Positions 35,571-44,419 of a stretch of DNA of 64,000 nucleotides are shown piece after piece. Numbering within the stretch: the first letter of the stretch is position 1; each line of letters begins with the position of its first letter. This DNA comes from Streptomyces sp. B1I3 (lineage in GTDB: Bacteria; Actinomycetota; Actinomycetes; Streptomycetales; Streptomycetaceae). The position numbers and the translations under genes are program-made. The notes under the pieces are model-generated. The model saw nothing but the letters and a program-made list of their open reading frames with translations. It was not told where the DNA came from and made no database searches. The stretch spans positions 2,046,001 to 2,110,000 of the forward strand of contig NZ_JAUSYD010000001.1 of the NCBI RefSeq assembly GCF_030816615.1, in the 5' to 3' direction.

Positions 35571-36008
35571 GCTCGTCCGCCGCACTCCGGTGGCGGGCCG
35601 GGCCGAGGCCCTTGACCGCTGACGGTGCGGCCGTGGCACGTCCTGGCGTGTGTGCGCCCGGAAGAGTCCTGGCCATGGCCGCCCTTGCGCACGTCCCGTC
35701 GGAGAGCCGGCGCGCCGCAGCGCGCGGGCTTTTCCGTGCTGCGGGTGCGTGGACGGCGCAACAGCTCCCGTCAGCGCCGGTGTTCACGTAGAGGCACCGA
35801 GCCGCCGAAGTGACGGGCGGTGGGTTGCTCGCTGCGCGGGCACGCACGCGAGGTCGCGAGGGGCCGCGCCTCCTGATCGCCCCCTGTGGACGCATTGACA
35901 TGTTCACCACCAATCGCAATGCTGTGGAGAACACTCTTTCTATCGATGTACAAGCCTCCGCGGCAGCCGGTGCGGAAGCATGTGCAGCAGCCGATGCCGA
36001 GGTGGACG
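35571..36008 (+). other. intergenic region with promoter candidate
   Basis: 438 bases before the GH43 gene. TTGACA (35895-35900), a 17-base spacer and AATGCT (35918-35923) form the best promoter candidate; it would give a leader of about 80 bases. No convincing gene, although open frames on both strands exist. Confidence 0.45.
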
Positions 36009-37079
36009 ATGAAGCTCTCCCGATGCCTGACCGGCGCCGCCGCGGCCGCGCTCGCAGGCGTCCTGGCCGCCGTGCTGTCACTCTCCTCCCCCGGAACGGC
36101 CCACGCCGAGCAGACCGGCCTCCGGGCCGCCGACCCGAGTGTGCTCCGGGTCGGCGCCACGTACGTCTCGGTGCAGTCGGCCGGTGGCGGGATCGCCGTG
36201 CGGCAGGCCTCGTCGACGGCGGCCCTCGCCTCGGCGCCCGCCCGTCAGGTGTGGTCGGACACCCGCAACCTCGGTGAGGTCTGGGCCCCCGAGATCGTGC
36301 GGGACGGTGGCCGCTACCACATCTACTTCTCGGCCGGCCGGGGCTCCGCCCACCGGATGTACGTCATCAGCTCGGCCGCCCCGGACAGCGGATACACCGC
36401 GGAGTCGAGGCTGGCCCTGCCCGACGACAAGTGGGCCATCGACGGCACGATGTTCACCTTCGAAGGGCAGCGATGGTTCGTCTGGTCCGGCTGGGCGGGC
36501 GACACGAACGTCGAGCAGAACCTCTACATCGCCCGGATGAGCAGCCCCACCACCACGACCGGTGCGCGGTACGTCATCTCGCAGCCGCGGGAGAGCTGGG
36601 AGCGGGTGGTCGGGAACCCGTTCATCAACGAGGGCCCCGAGGCGATCAAGGACCCGAACGGGCAGTTGCACATCACGTACTCGGCCAACGGGAGCTGGAG
36701 CGACCGGTACTGCGTGGCGGATCTGCGGCTGCGGGCCGGCGGCGACCCGGCCTACGTGTGGGACTGGTACAAGTCGAACGGCTGCCTGTTCGGCTCCGAC
36801 CGCGCGACGATGATGCCCGGCTGGGATCCCACCCTGTACGTCAACGGCCCAGGCCATCACAGCTTCGTCCTGCTCGACGGCGACATCGGCACCAGCCCGC
36901 CCGCCGGCCCCCGCTTCCCCCTGATGTTCCACGCCGTGCCCAAGGGCACGCCCTACTCGTGGGAGAACCGGTACTGGTACACCGGTACGTTCGCCTGGTG
37001 GGGCAACACCACGTACAGCCGCGCCGACGTCCCCGGTCCCACCACCGACACGGGCTGGAGCCTGAAGTTCTTCGAGTGA
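36009..37079 (+). CDS. secreted GH43 family glycoside hydrolase (arabinofuranosidase/arabinanase-like)
   Basis: A 356-residue secreted enzyme with a signal peptide ending PGTAHA. The five-bladed propeller family GH43 is indicated by RAADPSVLRVGATYV (base Asp), VWAPEIVRDGGRYHIYFSAG, KWAIDGTMFTFEGQRWFVWSG (pKa-modulating Asp) and INEGPEAIKDPNGQLHITYSA (acid Glu). It should release arabinose from arabinan or arabinoxylan. I start at MKLSRC because a GAGG site precedes it and the signal peptide then has normal length. It converges with the PL1 pectate lyase, fitting joint attack on pectin and its arabinan side chains. No carbohydrate-binding module is attached. Confidence 0.88.
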   Translation: MKLSRCLTGAAAAALAGVLAAVLSLSSPGTAHAEQTGLRAADPSVLRVGATYVSVQSAGGGIAVRQASSTAALASAPARQVWSDTRNLGEVWAPEIVRDGGRYHIYFSAGRGSAHRMYVISSAAPDSGYTAESRLALPDDKWAIDGTMFTFEGQRWFVWSGWAGDTNVEQNLYIARMSSPTTTTGARYVISQPRESWERVVGNPFINEGPEAIKDPNGQLHITYSANGSWSDRYCVADLRLRAGGDPAYVWDWYKSNGCLFGSDRATMMPGWDPTLYVNGPGHHSFVLLDGDIGTSPPAGPRFPLMFHAVPKGTPYSWENRYWYTGTFAWWGNTTYSRADVPGPTTDTGWSLKFFE

Positions 37080-37118
37080 CCCGGGGTACCGCACGGCAGC
37101 CGCCCGCACCACCGCGGA

Positions 37119-37152
37119 CGGCCCGGAGGGCGGGCCGGTGGGCACACACCGG
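37119..37152. terminator. hairpins between convergent GH43 and PL1 genes
   Basis: CGGCCCG/CGGGCCG (37119-37125, 37131-37137) and the adjoining CCGGTG/CACCGG (37135-37140, 37147-37152) could end transcription from both sides. Confidence 0.4.
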
Positions 37153-37224
37153 CACAGCACTCCGGGCCGTCGTCAGCTCCCCGTCCGAAGGGGGAAGGAC
37201 CTGGCGGACGTCGCGACCGCCCCG

Positions 37225-38787
37225 CTACTTGGCGTACGTCTCGAACTCGGCGACCTTCGGCGTGCCGGTCGAGCCCGTGATCTCGAAGGTGATCTTGCGG
37301 AGGGAGGTCGTGGCGAACTGGATGACGCCCGCCCCGCTGCCCGAGGTCAGGACGGCACCGGTGTCTCCGTTGACGACCCTCCAGGAACCGATACTGCCCG
37401 CGGACCCCGAGGCCTCCCGGATGCTGGCCTTGGAGACGGCGGTGGCGGAACCCCACTTGATCGATACGGCACCGGTCGAACCGGCGGGCGACCAGTAGGT
37501 GCTCAGGTCACCGTCCCGCACGTTGCCGTAGCTCGTTCCGCCGGCCTTGCTGGTGCCGTCGGCACCGGCGCCGATGCTCAGGTTGGTACCGCTGGGCTGG
37601 GTGGGGTCGGGCGTCGGGTCGGTCGGGTCCGGCGTCGGGTCGGTCGGGTCGGGGGTGGGAGTGGTCGGGTCCGGCGTCTGCGGCGAGCACGTGCCGTCCG
37701 ACACCTGCAGCCCCTTGTTGGCGCCTGCCGTCCGGGTCACGACGTCCGGAACGCAGCTCGCGGCGTCGAGGCTGTAGGAGTAGGGGATGCTGACCGTCGT
37801 GTTGGACTTCGGATCCGGTCCGGCGGGGTTGTTCTCGCTGCCGGGGCTGGACCAGGTCACGTTGTCGAAGGTGTTGCCGCTGACCTGCCAGTATCCGGCC
37901 GCGTCGGTGTAGAAGGTGCCCAGGACGTCTTTGGAGTCCTTGAAGTAGTTGTTGTCCACCTTGGCGCGCGCACCGGCCCGGGAGTTGATGCCGGACTCGT
38001 TGAGCTTGACGTAGTAGTTGTTGTAGATGTGGGCGATGCCGCCACGCAGCAAGGGCGCACGGGAGTCGATGTTCTCGTACAGGTTGTGGTGGTACGTGAT
38101 GAAGCCGTTGGAGAGCTCCGTCTCACTCGACCCGACGAGGCCACCCCGGCCGGAGTTGCGCAGGGTGCTGTAGGAGAGCGTGACGTACTGGGTGTTGTCC
38201 TTCATGTCGAAGAGGCCGTCGAAACCCTCCGACTCCCCGCCCGACGCCTCGAGAGTGGTGTGGTCGACCCATACGTTGCGGACGTCGCTCTCCATGCCGA
38301 TGGCGTCACCGCCGTTGGAGGTGGGTGAGCCGGACTTCTTGACGTTCCGGACGGTCACGTTCTGGATGATGATGTTGCTCGACTGGCGTATGTGGATGCC
38401 CAGTTGGTCGAAGACTGCTCCGCTGCCCACGCCCACGATCGTGACGTTGCTGATCTGCTTGAGCTCGATCACACCGGCGGCGGTGTTGCAGCTGTCACCC
38501 GACACCTTGGCGGTGTTGCCGTGGTTGATGGTCCCCTCCACCTGGATGGTGATCGGGGTGCTGCTGCTGGCCCGGCCACAGAGGGCCGCGTGGATCGCGG
38601 TCCCCGTGGTGGCCCGTACCGTCTGCCCGCCCGCCCCGCCGGTGGTCCCGCCGTTCTGGGTTGCGTAGCCGGTGGCACCTCCCGTCGCGGCCGACGCCTG
38701 AGGCATCGTCAGAACCGCTCCGGTTGCGGCGGCCAAGACCATCGTGGCCAGTCCCGCATAGAGTCGCCGAGCGACTGGTCGTCCCAT
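37225..38787 (-). CDS. secreted pectate lyase, PL1 family, with C-terminal carbohydrate-binding-like domain
   Basis: A 520-residue secreted enzyme. Signal peptide to about residue 33 (MPQASA); residues about 35-345 form the right-handed beta-helix of PL1 with NVWVDHTTLEA and EGFDGLFDMKD (Ca-binding), TYHHNLYENIDSRAPLLRGG (catalytic Arg in DSRAP) and HIYNNYY; then a PT linker of repeated PDPTDPT; then about 110 residues (NLSIGAGADGTSKAGGTSYG ... KVAEFETYAK) resembling F5/8-type binding modules. It cleaves polygalacturonate by beta-elimination. GGGAG precedes the ATG. A LacI-type palindrome lies about 410 bases upstream. Confidence 0.93.
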   Translation of the reverse strand: MGRPVARRLYAGLATMVLAAATGAVLTMPQASAATGGATGYATQNGGTTGGAGGQTVRATTGTAIHAALCGRASSSTPITIQVEGTINHGNTAKVSGDSCNTAAGVIELKQISNVTIVGVGSGAVFDQLGIHIRQSSNIIIQNVTVRNVKKSGSPTSNGGDAIGMESDVRNVWVDHTTLEASGGESEGFDGLFDMKDNTQYVTLSYSTLRNSGRGGLVGSSETELSNGFITYHHNLYENIDSRAPLLRGGIAHIYNNYYVKLNESGINSRAGARAKVDNNYFKDSKDVLGTFYTDAAGYWQVSGNTFDNVTWSSPGSENNPAGPDPKSNTTVSIPYSYSLDAASCVPDVVTRTAGANKGLQVSDGTCSPQTPDPTTPTPDPTDPTPDPTDPTPDPTQPSGTNLSIGAGADGTSKAGGTSYGNVRDGDLSTYWSPAGSTGAVSIKWGSATAVSKASIREASGSAGSIGSWRVVNGDTGAVLTSGSGAGVIQFATTSLRKITFEITGSTGTPKVAEFETYAK

Positions 38788-39596
38788 GTCTGTCTCCCTA
38801 CTCGTCTTCGGATGCCGGGAATCACCCCTGCATGGCATGTGCATGACAGATCGACGACAGGTCGCCGAAACCGCCCTTTGTTCGCCGGGGCAGGTCCCGG
38901 TCGGCCCAGTTGATGCTGCTCCGTGCCGCGTTCGGATCGGCCGTCCCACTGCGGCCCGGCCTGCGCGTCATGGGCGCCGACCGCGGGGTCACCGTGGTCG
39001 CGCTCCCACCGCTCCGGCCGTGCCGCCGGCGCGGCGCCCGCCGCGGCGGGTGACTTCGAGCAGCCACCCGCCACGACAGTCGTCGACGCTGAACAACCTG
39101 GTGAAGCCCCGTGCCGAATCGGTGGCGGCTCATGCTTCAAGTCGCGGGAACGTTCCGCGACTTCACTTCGCCGGTGCGGGACTCCCTCAGAGGGAAAGCG
39201 CTTTCTTGAGGTGAGAATAGGGCCGCTCCCGCCGGGCTGGCAAGGTTCTGGACACGCACGGAATACACCGGGGTCACACCCTCTTCACCATGCCGTCATG
39301 ACCGGACCCCCCGGAGCGCGGGGTGGCGGCATGACGGAACGGCAGGACACAGGGGCTGCCGGCTCTCACGCGCGTACGCGAGTGCCACGTGTACGGAGGC
39401 CCCCCGCCTGCCCGGATAGGTCGGAGCTGTCCGGCCGCTTCGCGTGGGTCCCCGTTCAGGGTTCGGTCCGTGGACCACGCGCCGCCACCGCAGGCCGGGC
39501 TCCACGGGCAGGCCGGGCTCGACGGGCAGACCGGACCTCACGGGCAGGCCTGCGTGGACCCCGACCCCGCGATACGGATCGACGTGGGCGGCCGGT
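38788..39596. other. long intergenic region upstream of PL1
   Basis: 809 bases without a supported gene. It holds the LacI-type palindrome near 39200 and, around 39500-39560, degenerate tandem repeats of an ACGGGCAGGCCGG-like unit. Open frames here have no coding character I trust. Confidence 0.5.
39191..39207 (-). promoter_or_regulatory. LacI-type operator candidate upstream of PL1
   Basis: Minus-strand AAGAAAGCGCTTTCCCT contains the perfect dyad GAAAGCGCTTTC with central CG, typical of LacI-family sites. The same core occurs ahead of the PL9 lyase at 50067-50083. Confidence 0.6.
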
Positions 39597-40064
39597 TCAG
39601 CCCAGCACGGAGCGGACGATGTTGCCGAACACGGGCGTGCGGTCGAGTTCGGTCCGGATCTCCGCGAGGCTCTGACCCGCCAGCGCCTCGCGCCAGGCCC
39701 GGTCGGCGCGGGCCATGGCCGCCTTGACCGCACACGCACCCGTAGGGGCCGGAGCGAGCTCACCGATCTTGCCCTGGCAACGGATCTCGGCGCACGGGAA
39801 GAGCTGGGTGTCCCCCTCGATGGCCTGCACGACGTCGAGGAGTGTGATCTCCTCCAGCGGGCGCGTGAGCCCGAACCCTCCCCGTGGGCCCGGGGTGGAA
39901 GCCAGCAGGCCCGCCTTCACCAGCTGCTGCAGCTGCTTGTTGAGGTAGGCGGCCGGAAGCCCGTGAGCATCGGCGAGCCGGACGCTGCCCACCGGGCCGC
40001 CCCCGACCACCGCCAGGTTCAGCAGCGTGTGGATGGCCCATTCGACGCCCTTACCCATTCGCAT
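39597..40064 (-). CDS. Rrf2 family transcriptional regulator
   Basis: A 155-residue Rrf2 protein. Winged helix with VRLADAHGLPAAYLNKQLQQL as recognition part, followed by the wing TPGPRGGFGLTRPLEEITLLDVV. Three Cys (C91, C96, C111; spacing C-x4-C-x14-C) could hold an iron-sulfur cluster, though the spacing differs from NsrR. The ATG at 40064 lacks a ribosome site but lies at the expected start of a transcript from TACAAT (40079-40074), suggesting a leaderless mRNA. The next gene, divergent, is a pseudogene, so its target is unclear; autoregulation is likely. Confidence 0.88.
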   Translation of the reverse strand: MRMGKGVEWAIHTLLNLAVVGGGPVGSVRLADAHGLPAAYLNKQLQQLVKAGLLASTPGPRGGFGLTRPLEEITLLDVVQAIEGDTQLFPCAEIRCQGKIGELAPAPTGACAVKAAMARADRAWREALAGQSLAEIRTELDRTPVFGNIVRSVLG

Positions 40065-40073
40065 GATGCGGAC

Positions 40074-40079
40074 ATTGTA
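40074..40079 (-). promoter_or_regulatory. -10 element of the Rrf2 gene
   Basis: TACAAT on the minus strand, 9 bases before the ATG at 40064. GGAA-n3-TTCC (near 40087-40097) overlaps the spacer and could be the autoregulatory site. No good -35. Confidence 0.5.
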
Positions 40080-40210
40080 TGTCCTGGAAGAGTTCCGCGA
40101 GCTGTCGGCGCCGACTGCCCACCGGGTGCGGAGCACCGTCCCACCAGGCGTGAGCTGAGGTCGAGTCGTACCTTCCGCCGACGCTGCACCTTCGTCACAA
40201 GGAACGCCTC

Positions 40211-41136
40211 ATGAACCACATCGACGACGACCTGGCCGATCGGGCCAGGCCGGTTCACCGCCGGGCCCCACGTCTCGTGGTGCCGGCGGCGGCACTGGCC
40301 CTGGCCTGCGCGGTTGCCGCGGGCATCACCCTGAGCGGTCACGAGCAGGAGACCGTCTCCGGACGGCGGGACACGGTGACGGGCATGCAGCCGCTGCGGC
40401 GCTGCTGAACCGGATCTCCGTCGCAGCCGGAAAGCGCGCCGGACCCGTCGTGGACGACGACCAGTTCGTGTACACCAGGCATAAGGTGCGTGGAGCCGAC
40501 CTGACCAGTGGCAAGGCGGTCGTCGGCCCGATGGAGGACTACGAGAAGTGGCTCGCGCAGGAACCCGGCCCCCTCCGCACACTCGGCCTCATCCGCTCGG
40601 GCGGGGAAACGCTGCCACTCAACGCGGAACTCGGCGACACCGGCGGAACCCCCGCGGGTATGAGCCGGCCCACCTATCGCTGGCTCAGCACCCTGCCCAC
40701 CGACCCGGACGAGCTGCTCGCCTACTTCTACGCCAGGACCCCCTCGGTCGAAGGCCGGGAGCGGGACCAGGCGGTGTTCGAGAAGATCGGCTCGCTGCTC
40801 GGAGGGGTCATGCCGCCCGACACGGCCGCCGCCCTCTACCGGGCTTCCGCGAAGATACCCGGCGTGACGGACACCCCGCGGGCCCGGGACGCGATCGGCC
40901 ACGCCGGCATCGGCATCGTCCGCGAGGACACTCGGTACGGCATACGTACCGAGTGGGTCTTCGACCAGGAGGACTTCACGTTCCTCGGTTCCACCAGCAC
41001 TCCGGGCAGGCGGACCTCGTACGGCAAGGCCGGAACCCTGCTGTCGGGCGCGGCCGAGATCGGGCACGGTGTGGTCGACGAGGCGGGGCACCGGCCGGCC
41101 GAGACGAACACACCGGAGTCCGGCGTCGGGAGCTGA
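40211..41136 (+). pseudogene. CU044_5270-family membrane protein, frameshifted and shortened
   Basis: The first 58 codons (MNHIDDDLADRARPV, then one membrane helix LVVPAAALALACAVAAGI) run into a stop at 40408. The homologous continuation AAALLNRISVAAGKRAGP begins in another frame near 40380, and the rest (DDDQFVYTRHKV ... LPTDPDELLAYFYAR ... AEIGHGVVDEAGHRPAE) is open to 41136. Family members are normally about 330-350 residues, with a longer N-terminal cytoplasmic part that here is mostly deleted. They usually follow a sigma factor gene, absent here. One frameshift plus N-terminal loss make it a likely pseudogene; a sequencing error could explain the shift but not the deletion. Confidence 0.75.
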
Positions 41137-41253
41137 CGGCAGCTGCGGACACCCGGCGCCCGGAGCGTCACTCGTCCTCACCGTACCGCGGTCACCTCCG
41201 CACCTCGGGCGGAGGACAGCGAACGACCACTCCGCGCCACCCGGTCCCGGGCA

Positions 41254-41280
41254 CCGGCCCTCGGGCAGCCCGAGGGCCGG
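41254..41280 (+). terminator. 12-base hairpin upstream of gvpU promoter
   Basis: CCGGCCCTCGGG (41254-41265), loop CAG, CCCGAGGGCCGG (41269-41280). It would stop read-through from the pseudogene just before the gvpU -10 box. Confidence 0.65.
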
Positions 41281-41284
41281 TGAA

Positions 41285-41290
41285 TATAAT
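41285..41290 (+). promoter_or_regulatory. consensus -10 box of gvpU, leaderless start
   Basis: TATAAT ends 7 bases before the gvpU ATG at 41298, so transcription should begin at or next to the start codon. A -35 would fall within the hairpin; none is good. Confidence 0.6.
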
Positions 41291-41297
41291 TCGTCTC

Positions 41298-41657
41298 ATG
41301 TCGAAGCCTGACGAGCTACTCGTTGCCATCGCCGCCCTGGTGGAGTCCGGGCAGAGCAACCAGATGTCCCTGACCGTGGTCGCCGGCGGCGCCGTCATCA
41401 CCGGTCGACTGGCTCCCGAAGCCGTGTGGAGCCAGCGCGTGTCGGAGGTCCTGACGGATTCCGCCCACCTGGGCGAGTTCTCCGCCGTCTTCGATTACTC
41501 CGCGAAGAAGGACGCACCGCCCACGCATCTGCACTTCCACGTCGCCCGGATCCTGCAGGGCACGGTGGGAATCCCGGAGACGGGTGGGATGTACCGCGTC
41601 GCGATCGAGGACGTCAGCGCCTGGACCATCGGCGACTTCAGCTATTCCGACCACTGA
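41298..41657 (+). CDS. gvpU: GvpU-like gas vesicle accessory protein
   Basis: A 119-residue protein. MSKPDELLVAIAALVESGQ, MSLTVVAGGAVITGRLAPEA, PPTHLHFHVARILQGTVGI and AWTIGDFSYSDH match my recollection of Streptomyces proteins named gas vesicle accessory GvpU. No gvpA or other gas vesicle gene is in the window, so it is an orphan and its function may be different. A TATAAT box 7 bases upstream suggests a leaderless transcript. A decayed copy of its C terminus stands at the same place in the second paralogous block (54797-54837). Confidence 0.78.
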   Translation: MSKPDELLVAIAALVESGQSNQMSLTVVAGGAVITGRLAPEAVWSQRVSEVLTDSAHLGEFSAVFDYSAKKDAPPTHLHFHVARILQGTVGIPETGGMYRVAIEDVSAWTIGDFSYSDH

Positions 41658-41684
41658 GCAACGGCTGCGACGGGGACCCGTCGA

Positions 41685-41725
41685 CAGCGGTGTGGGCCCG
41701 ACCGCCGGTCGGGCCCACACCGCTG
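41685..41725. terminator. 19-base perfect hairpin, bidirectional terminator
   Basis: CAGCGGTGTGGGCCCGACC (41685-41703) and its exact complement (41707-41725) with loop GCC lie between convergent gvpU and the SCO5918-family gene. Confidence 0.8.
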
Positions 41726-41756
41726 TTCAGGACTTCCTGTGCGTCCGTACCCTCGG

Positions 41757-42065
41757 TCAGGCGGCCACAGGGGAGCCGAGCATCGCGGAGGCCTGCTGAA
41801 GCGGGCTGAGGGCGTGTACGGGTGCGGTGCTCGGCGCGGTGCGACAGGTGAAGCCGAGGTGGGCCATGGCCCGCAGGACCTCGCCCGCACTGAAGTCACG
41901 GCGGTCCTGGCGGGTGACGACCTGGCCGACCTGCTTCACGGGGTAATGGCGGCGGCCGATGGTCACGGATGCGCCGGTGCCCGGTTCGGGCTTGACGCCC
42001 TTCATCGATTCCAGCACGCCGCTCCTGGTGAGCTCGAAGGGGAAGCGGGCGATGACGCAGCGCAT
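41757..42065 (-). CDS. SCO5918-family protein (copy A)
   Basis: A 102-residue small protein: MRCVIARFPFELTRSGVLES, GRRHYPVKQVGQVVTRQDRR, DFSAGEVLRAMAHLGFTC. It matches the family that in Streptomyces accompanies DEAD-box helicase and cold-shock genes. The basic, compact N-terminal half suggests nucleic-acid binding (inference). It ends the operon csp-helicase-CBS-this gene and has a second copy (54947-55258) with about 80% identity over the first 75 residues. Confidence 0.85.
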   Translation of the reverse strand: MRCVIARFPFELTRSGVLESMKGVKPEPGTGASVTIGRRHYPVKQVGQVVTRQDRRDFSAGEVLRAMAHLGFTCRTAPSTAPVHALSPLQQASAMLGSPVAA

Positions 42066-42113
42066 GGGGCCTCACAGGGGAGAAGGGAAGGACGGCCGTT
42101 CAGGGGAGCCGGC

Positions 42114-42518
42114 TCAGCGGGAAAGGGCGGGGATGCCCGGGGCGATGCCCTGCTCGTCGACCGGCGGCAGGGCGCCCGGCCGAAGGGTCCGCACCGCGTA
42201 CCGGCTTCCGGCCGCGTGGGCCGCAGGTGAGGTGATCGCCCCGCGGTCGCCGAGGATGTCGCGCAGCCGGACACGATCCGTGTACGCGGAACTGTCCCGG
42301 ACGGCGTCGAGTTCGGTCAGGGTGACCAGGCCGGTACGCCGGCCGTCCTGGTCGCAGACGGCCAGTCGACCCGTGCGTGCGGCTGCCATGACGGCCAGCG
42401 CCACCTCGACGCTCATGTCGTCACAGACCTGCGGCCCGGCCGCGTCCGCGGCCTCCACCACTGTCCGCTGCTCCCGATGTGCGCTCGCCGGGCGGTACTG
42501 CGTCTGAACAGCCGTCAA
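42114..42518 (-). CDS. CBS domain protein (copy A, partly decayed)
   Basis: A 134-residue protein starting at TTG with GGAGG 7 bases upstream. Residues 28-90 hold a CBS motif (AGPQVCDDMSVEVALAVMAAARTGRLAVCDQDGRRTG split over sheet and helix, LVTLTELDAV), then RLRDILGDRGAITSP. The second CBS half (SRYAVRTLRPGALPPVDEQGIAPG) has lost most family residues that copy B retains. CBS pairs bind adenosine nucleotides; this copy may have lost that site. It lies 43 bases downstream of the helicase gene in the same operon. Confidence 0.82.
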   Translation of the reverse strand: MTAVQTQYRPASAHREQRTVVEAADAAGPQVCDDMSVEVALAVMAAARTGRLAVCDQDGRRTGLVTLTELDAVRDSSAYTDRVRLRDILGDRGAITSPAAHAAGSRYAVRTLRPGALPPVDEQGIAPGIPALSR

Positions 42519-42561
42519 AGGGGCCTCCTGCTCGATGGGACAGCTTCCTGATCACGAAGTT

Positions 42562-44058
42562 CTACGCAGCCGCGCCGAAGTCGGGCCGGCCCACGGGTGC
42601 GCGCCGGGGCGCGGACGAGGGGCGGCGCCGGCCTCGCGAGGAGGCACCGCTGCGCTTGGGGCGCTCGACCACCGGTGCGGTGATGACGACCGGGATTCCG
42701 GACGGTGCCTGGGCGCCGGTGATCCGGTTCAGGGCCTCGTCGCCCGAGTGGACCTGCGTCGTCCGCGGCCGGATCCCGGCGTCCGACATCAGGCGGACCA
42801 TGTCTCGGCGCTGGTTCGGGGTGACGAGGGTGACGACGCTCCCGGACTCGCCGGCGCGGGCCGTTCGGCCACCGCGGTGGAGGTAGTCCTTGTGGTCGGT
42901 CGGCGGGTCGACGTTGACGACGAGGTCGAGGTTGTCGACGTGGATGCCCCGCGCCGCCACGTTGGTCGCCACCAGCACGCTGACGTGCCCCGTCTTGAAC
43001 TGCGCCAGTGTGCGGGTGCGCTGGGGCTGCGACTTGCCCCCGTGCAGCGCTGCGGCCCGGACACCGCTGTCGAGGAGGTCCTTGGTCAGCCGGTCGACGG
43101 CGTGCTTGGTGTCCAGGAACATGATGACGCGCCCGTCGCGGGCGGCGATCTCGGTCGTGGCGGCGTGCTTGTCGGCGCCGTGGACGTACAGGACGTGGTG
43201 CTCCATCGTGGTCACAGCACCGGCCGACGGGTCGACCGAATGCACGACGGGGTCCGTCAGATAGCGGCGCACCAGCAGGTCGACGTTACGGTCCAGGGTG
43301 GCGGAGAACAGCATCCTCTGCCCCTCCGGAAGGACCTGGTCGAGCAGCGCGGTGACCTGCGGCATGAAACCCATGTCGGCCATCTGGTCGGCCTCGTCCA
43401 GTACCGAGATGCTGACCTGGTTCAGCCGGCAGTCGCCACGGTCGATGAGGTCCTTGAGCCGGCCCGGGGTCGCGACCACGACCTCGACCCCGCCGCGCAG
43501 CGCTCCGGCCTGCTTGCCGATCGACATCCCGCCGACCACCGTGGTCATCCGCAGTTGGACGGAGCGGGCGTACGGAGTGAGGGCATCGGTCACCTGCTGC
43601 GCCAGCTCACGCGTCGGTACGAGAATCAGCCCCAGCGGCTGGCGGGGCTCGGCGCGCCGGCCGGCCGTGCGGGCGAGCAGGGCGAGGCCGAAGGCGAGGG
43701 TCTTGCCGGAACCGGTACGCCCGCGTCCCAGGACGTCGCGGCCCGCCAGGGAGTTCGGCAGCGTCGCTCCCTGGATCGGGAACGGCACCGTCACGCCCTG
43801 CCTGCCGAGCTCGGCCAGCAGCTGCTCGGGCATGCCGAGATCGGCGAAGCCTTCGACGGCGGGCAGTGCCGGAGTGATCGTCCTGGGGAGCGCGAACTCC
43901 CCCTGCACGGCGGCGGGCCGGCGACCGTGACCGCCGGTACGGGCCGGCGCGCCGGAACGTCGCGGTGCCTGCGAGCCGTAGCGGCTGCCGCCCTTTCCGG
44001 CGTCGGCACTGCCACTACGGGTGCGGGCGGAGCGATCGTTCGTACGTGTGCGGTTCAT
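42562..44058 (-). CDS. DEAD-box RNA helicase (copy A)
   Basis: A 498-residue helicase with all DEAD motifs: Q-motif FPIQGATLPNSLAGRDVLG, I GRTGSGKT, Ia PTRELAQQV, II VLDEADQMADMGF, III FSATLDR, V ATNVAARGIHV, VI HRGGRTARAG. The N-terminal 65 residues and C-terminal 40 are Arg/Ser/Gly-rich RNA-binding tails. It should unwind RNA duplexes at low temperature or under stress. It lies downstream of the cspA-type gene across a strong conserved hairpin. Copy B (55784-57295) has the same architecture. Confidence 0.95.
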   Translation of the reverse strand: MNRTRTNDRSARTRSGSADAGKGGSRYGSQAPRRSGAPARTGGHGRRPAAVQGEFALPRTITPALPAVEGFADLGMPEQLLAELGRQGVTVPFPIQGATLPNSLAGRDVLGRGRTGSGKTLAFGLALLARTAGRRAEPRQPLGLILVPTRELAQQVTDALTPYARSVQLRMTTVVGGMSIGKQAGALRGGVEVVVATPGRLKDLIDRGDCRLNQVSISVLDEADQMADMGFMPQVTALLDQVLPEGQRMLFSATLDRNVDLLVRRYLTDPVVHSVDPSAGAVTTMEHHVLYVHGADKHAATTEIAARDGRVIMFLDTKHAVDRLTKDLLDSGVRAAALHGGKSQPQRTRTLAQFKTGHVSVLVATNVAARGIHVDNLDLVVNVDPPTDHKDYLHRGGRTARAGESGSVVTLVTPNQRRDMVRLMSDAGIRPRTTQVHSGDEALNRITGAQAPSGIPVVITAPVVERPKRSGASSRGRRRPSSAPRRAPVGRPDFGAAA

Positions 44059-44359
44059 GCGGAACCTTCCTCGATGTGGCGCATGTGGCGCATATCAAGG
44101 AATTCCCGCAGCGATGAGCGGCACGGCAAATCACAGGTATGGGCCGATGATGTGGCAAAAGAATGCAGCCGGCGGAAATTGCCGCGGGCGCATGCGCCGA
44201 AATGGGCGACGTGATGGGGCGCACGATGTGGGCGCCGGCCGCGACGCGGCTCGACAGGGATGCACCTGCATCCACCGAACGAGGAGCGCGGGCGCGTGGG
44301 GTGGGGTGGGGACGCGGAATTTTTCCGGACCGTCCGCGGTGGAATCACCCCGGGAAATG

Positions 44360-44407
44360 CCTGTAGCTGGGGCCCGCACCCCGAAGGATGCGGGCCCCAG
44401 CTACAGG
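44360..44407 (-). terminator. strong hairpin between csp and helicase (copy A)
   Basis: 19-base perfect arms CCTGTAGCTGGGGCCCGCA (44360-44378) and its complement (44389-44407) with a 10-base loop. Almost identical in block B. It lies 12 bases after the csp stop and about 300 bases before the helicase start; the remaining 44059-44359 shows only a conserved helicase leader near 44095. Confidence 0.8.
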
Positions 44408-44419
44408 TGCGCGTCAGCG

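Noticed and set aside
38923-39675. Open frame upstream of the PL1 gene
   Set aside because: Overlaps the Rrf2 gene and low-complexity repeats; no coding evidence.
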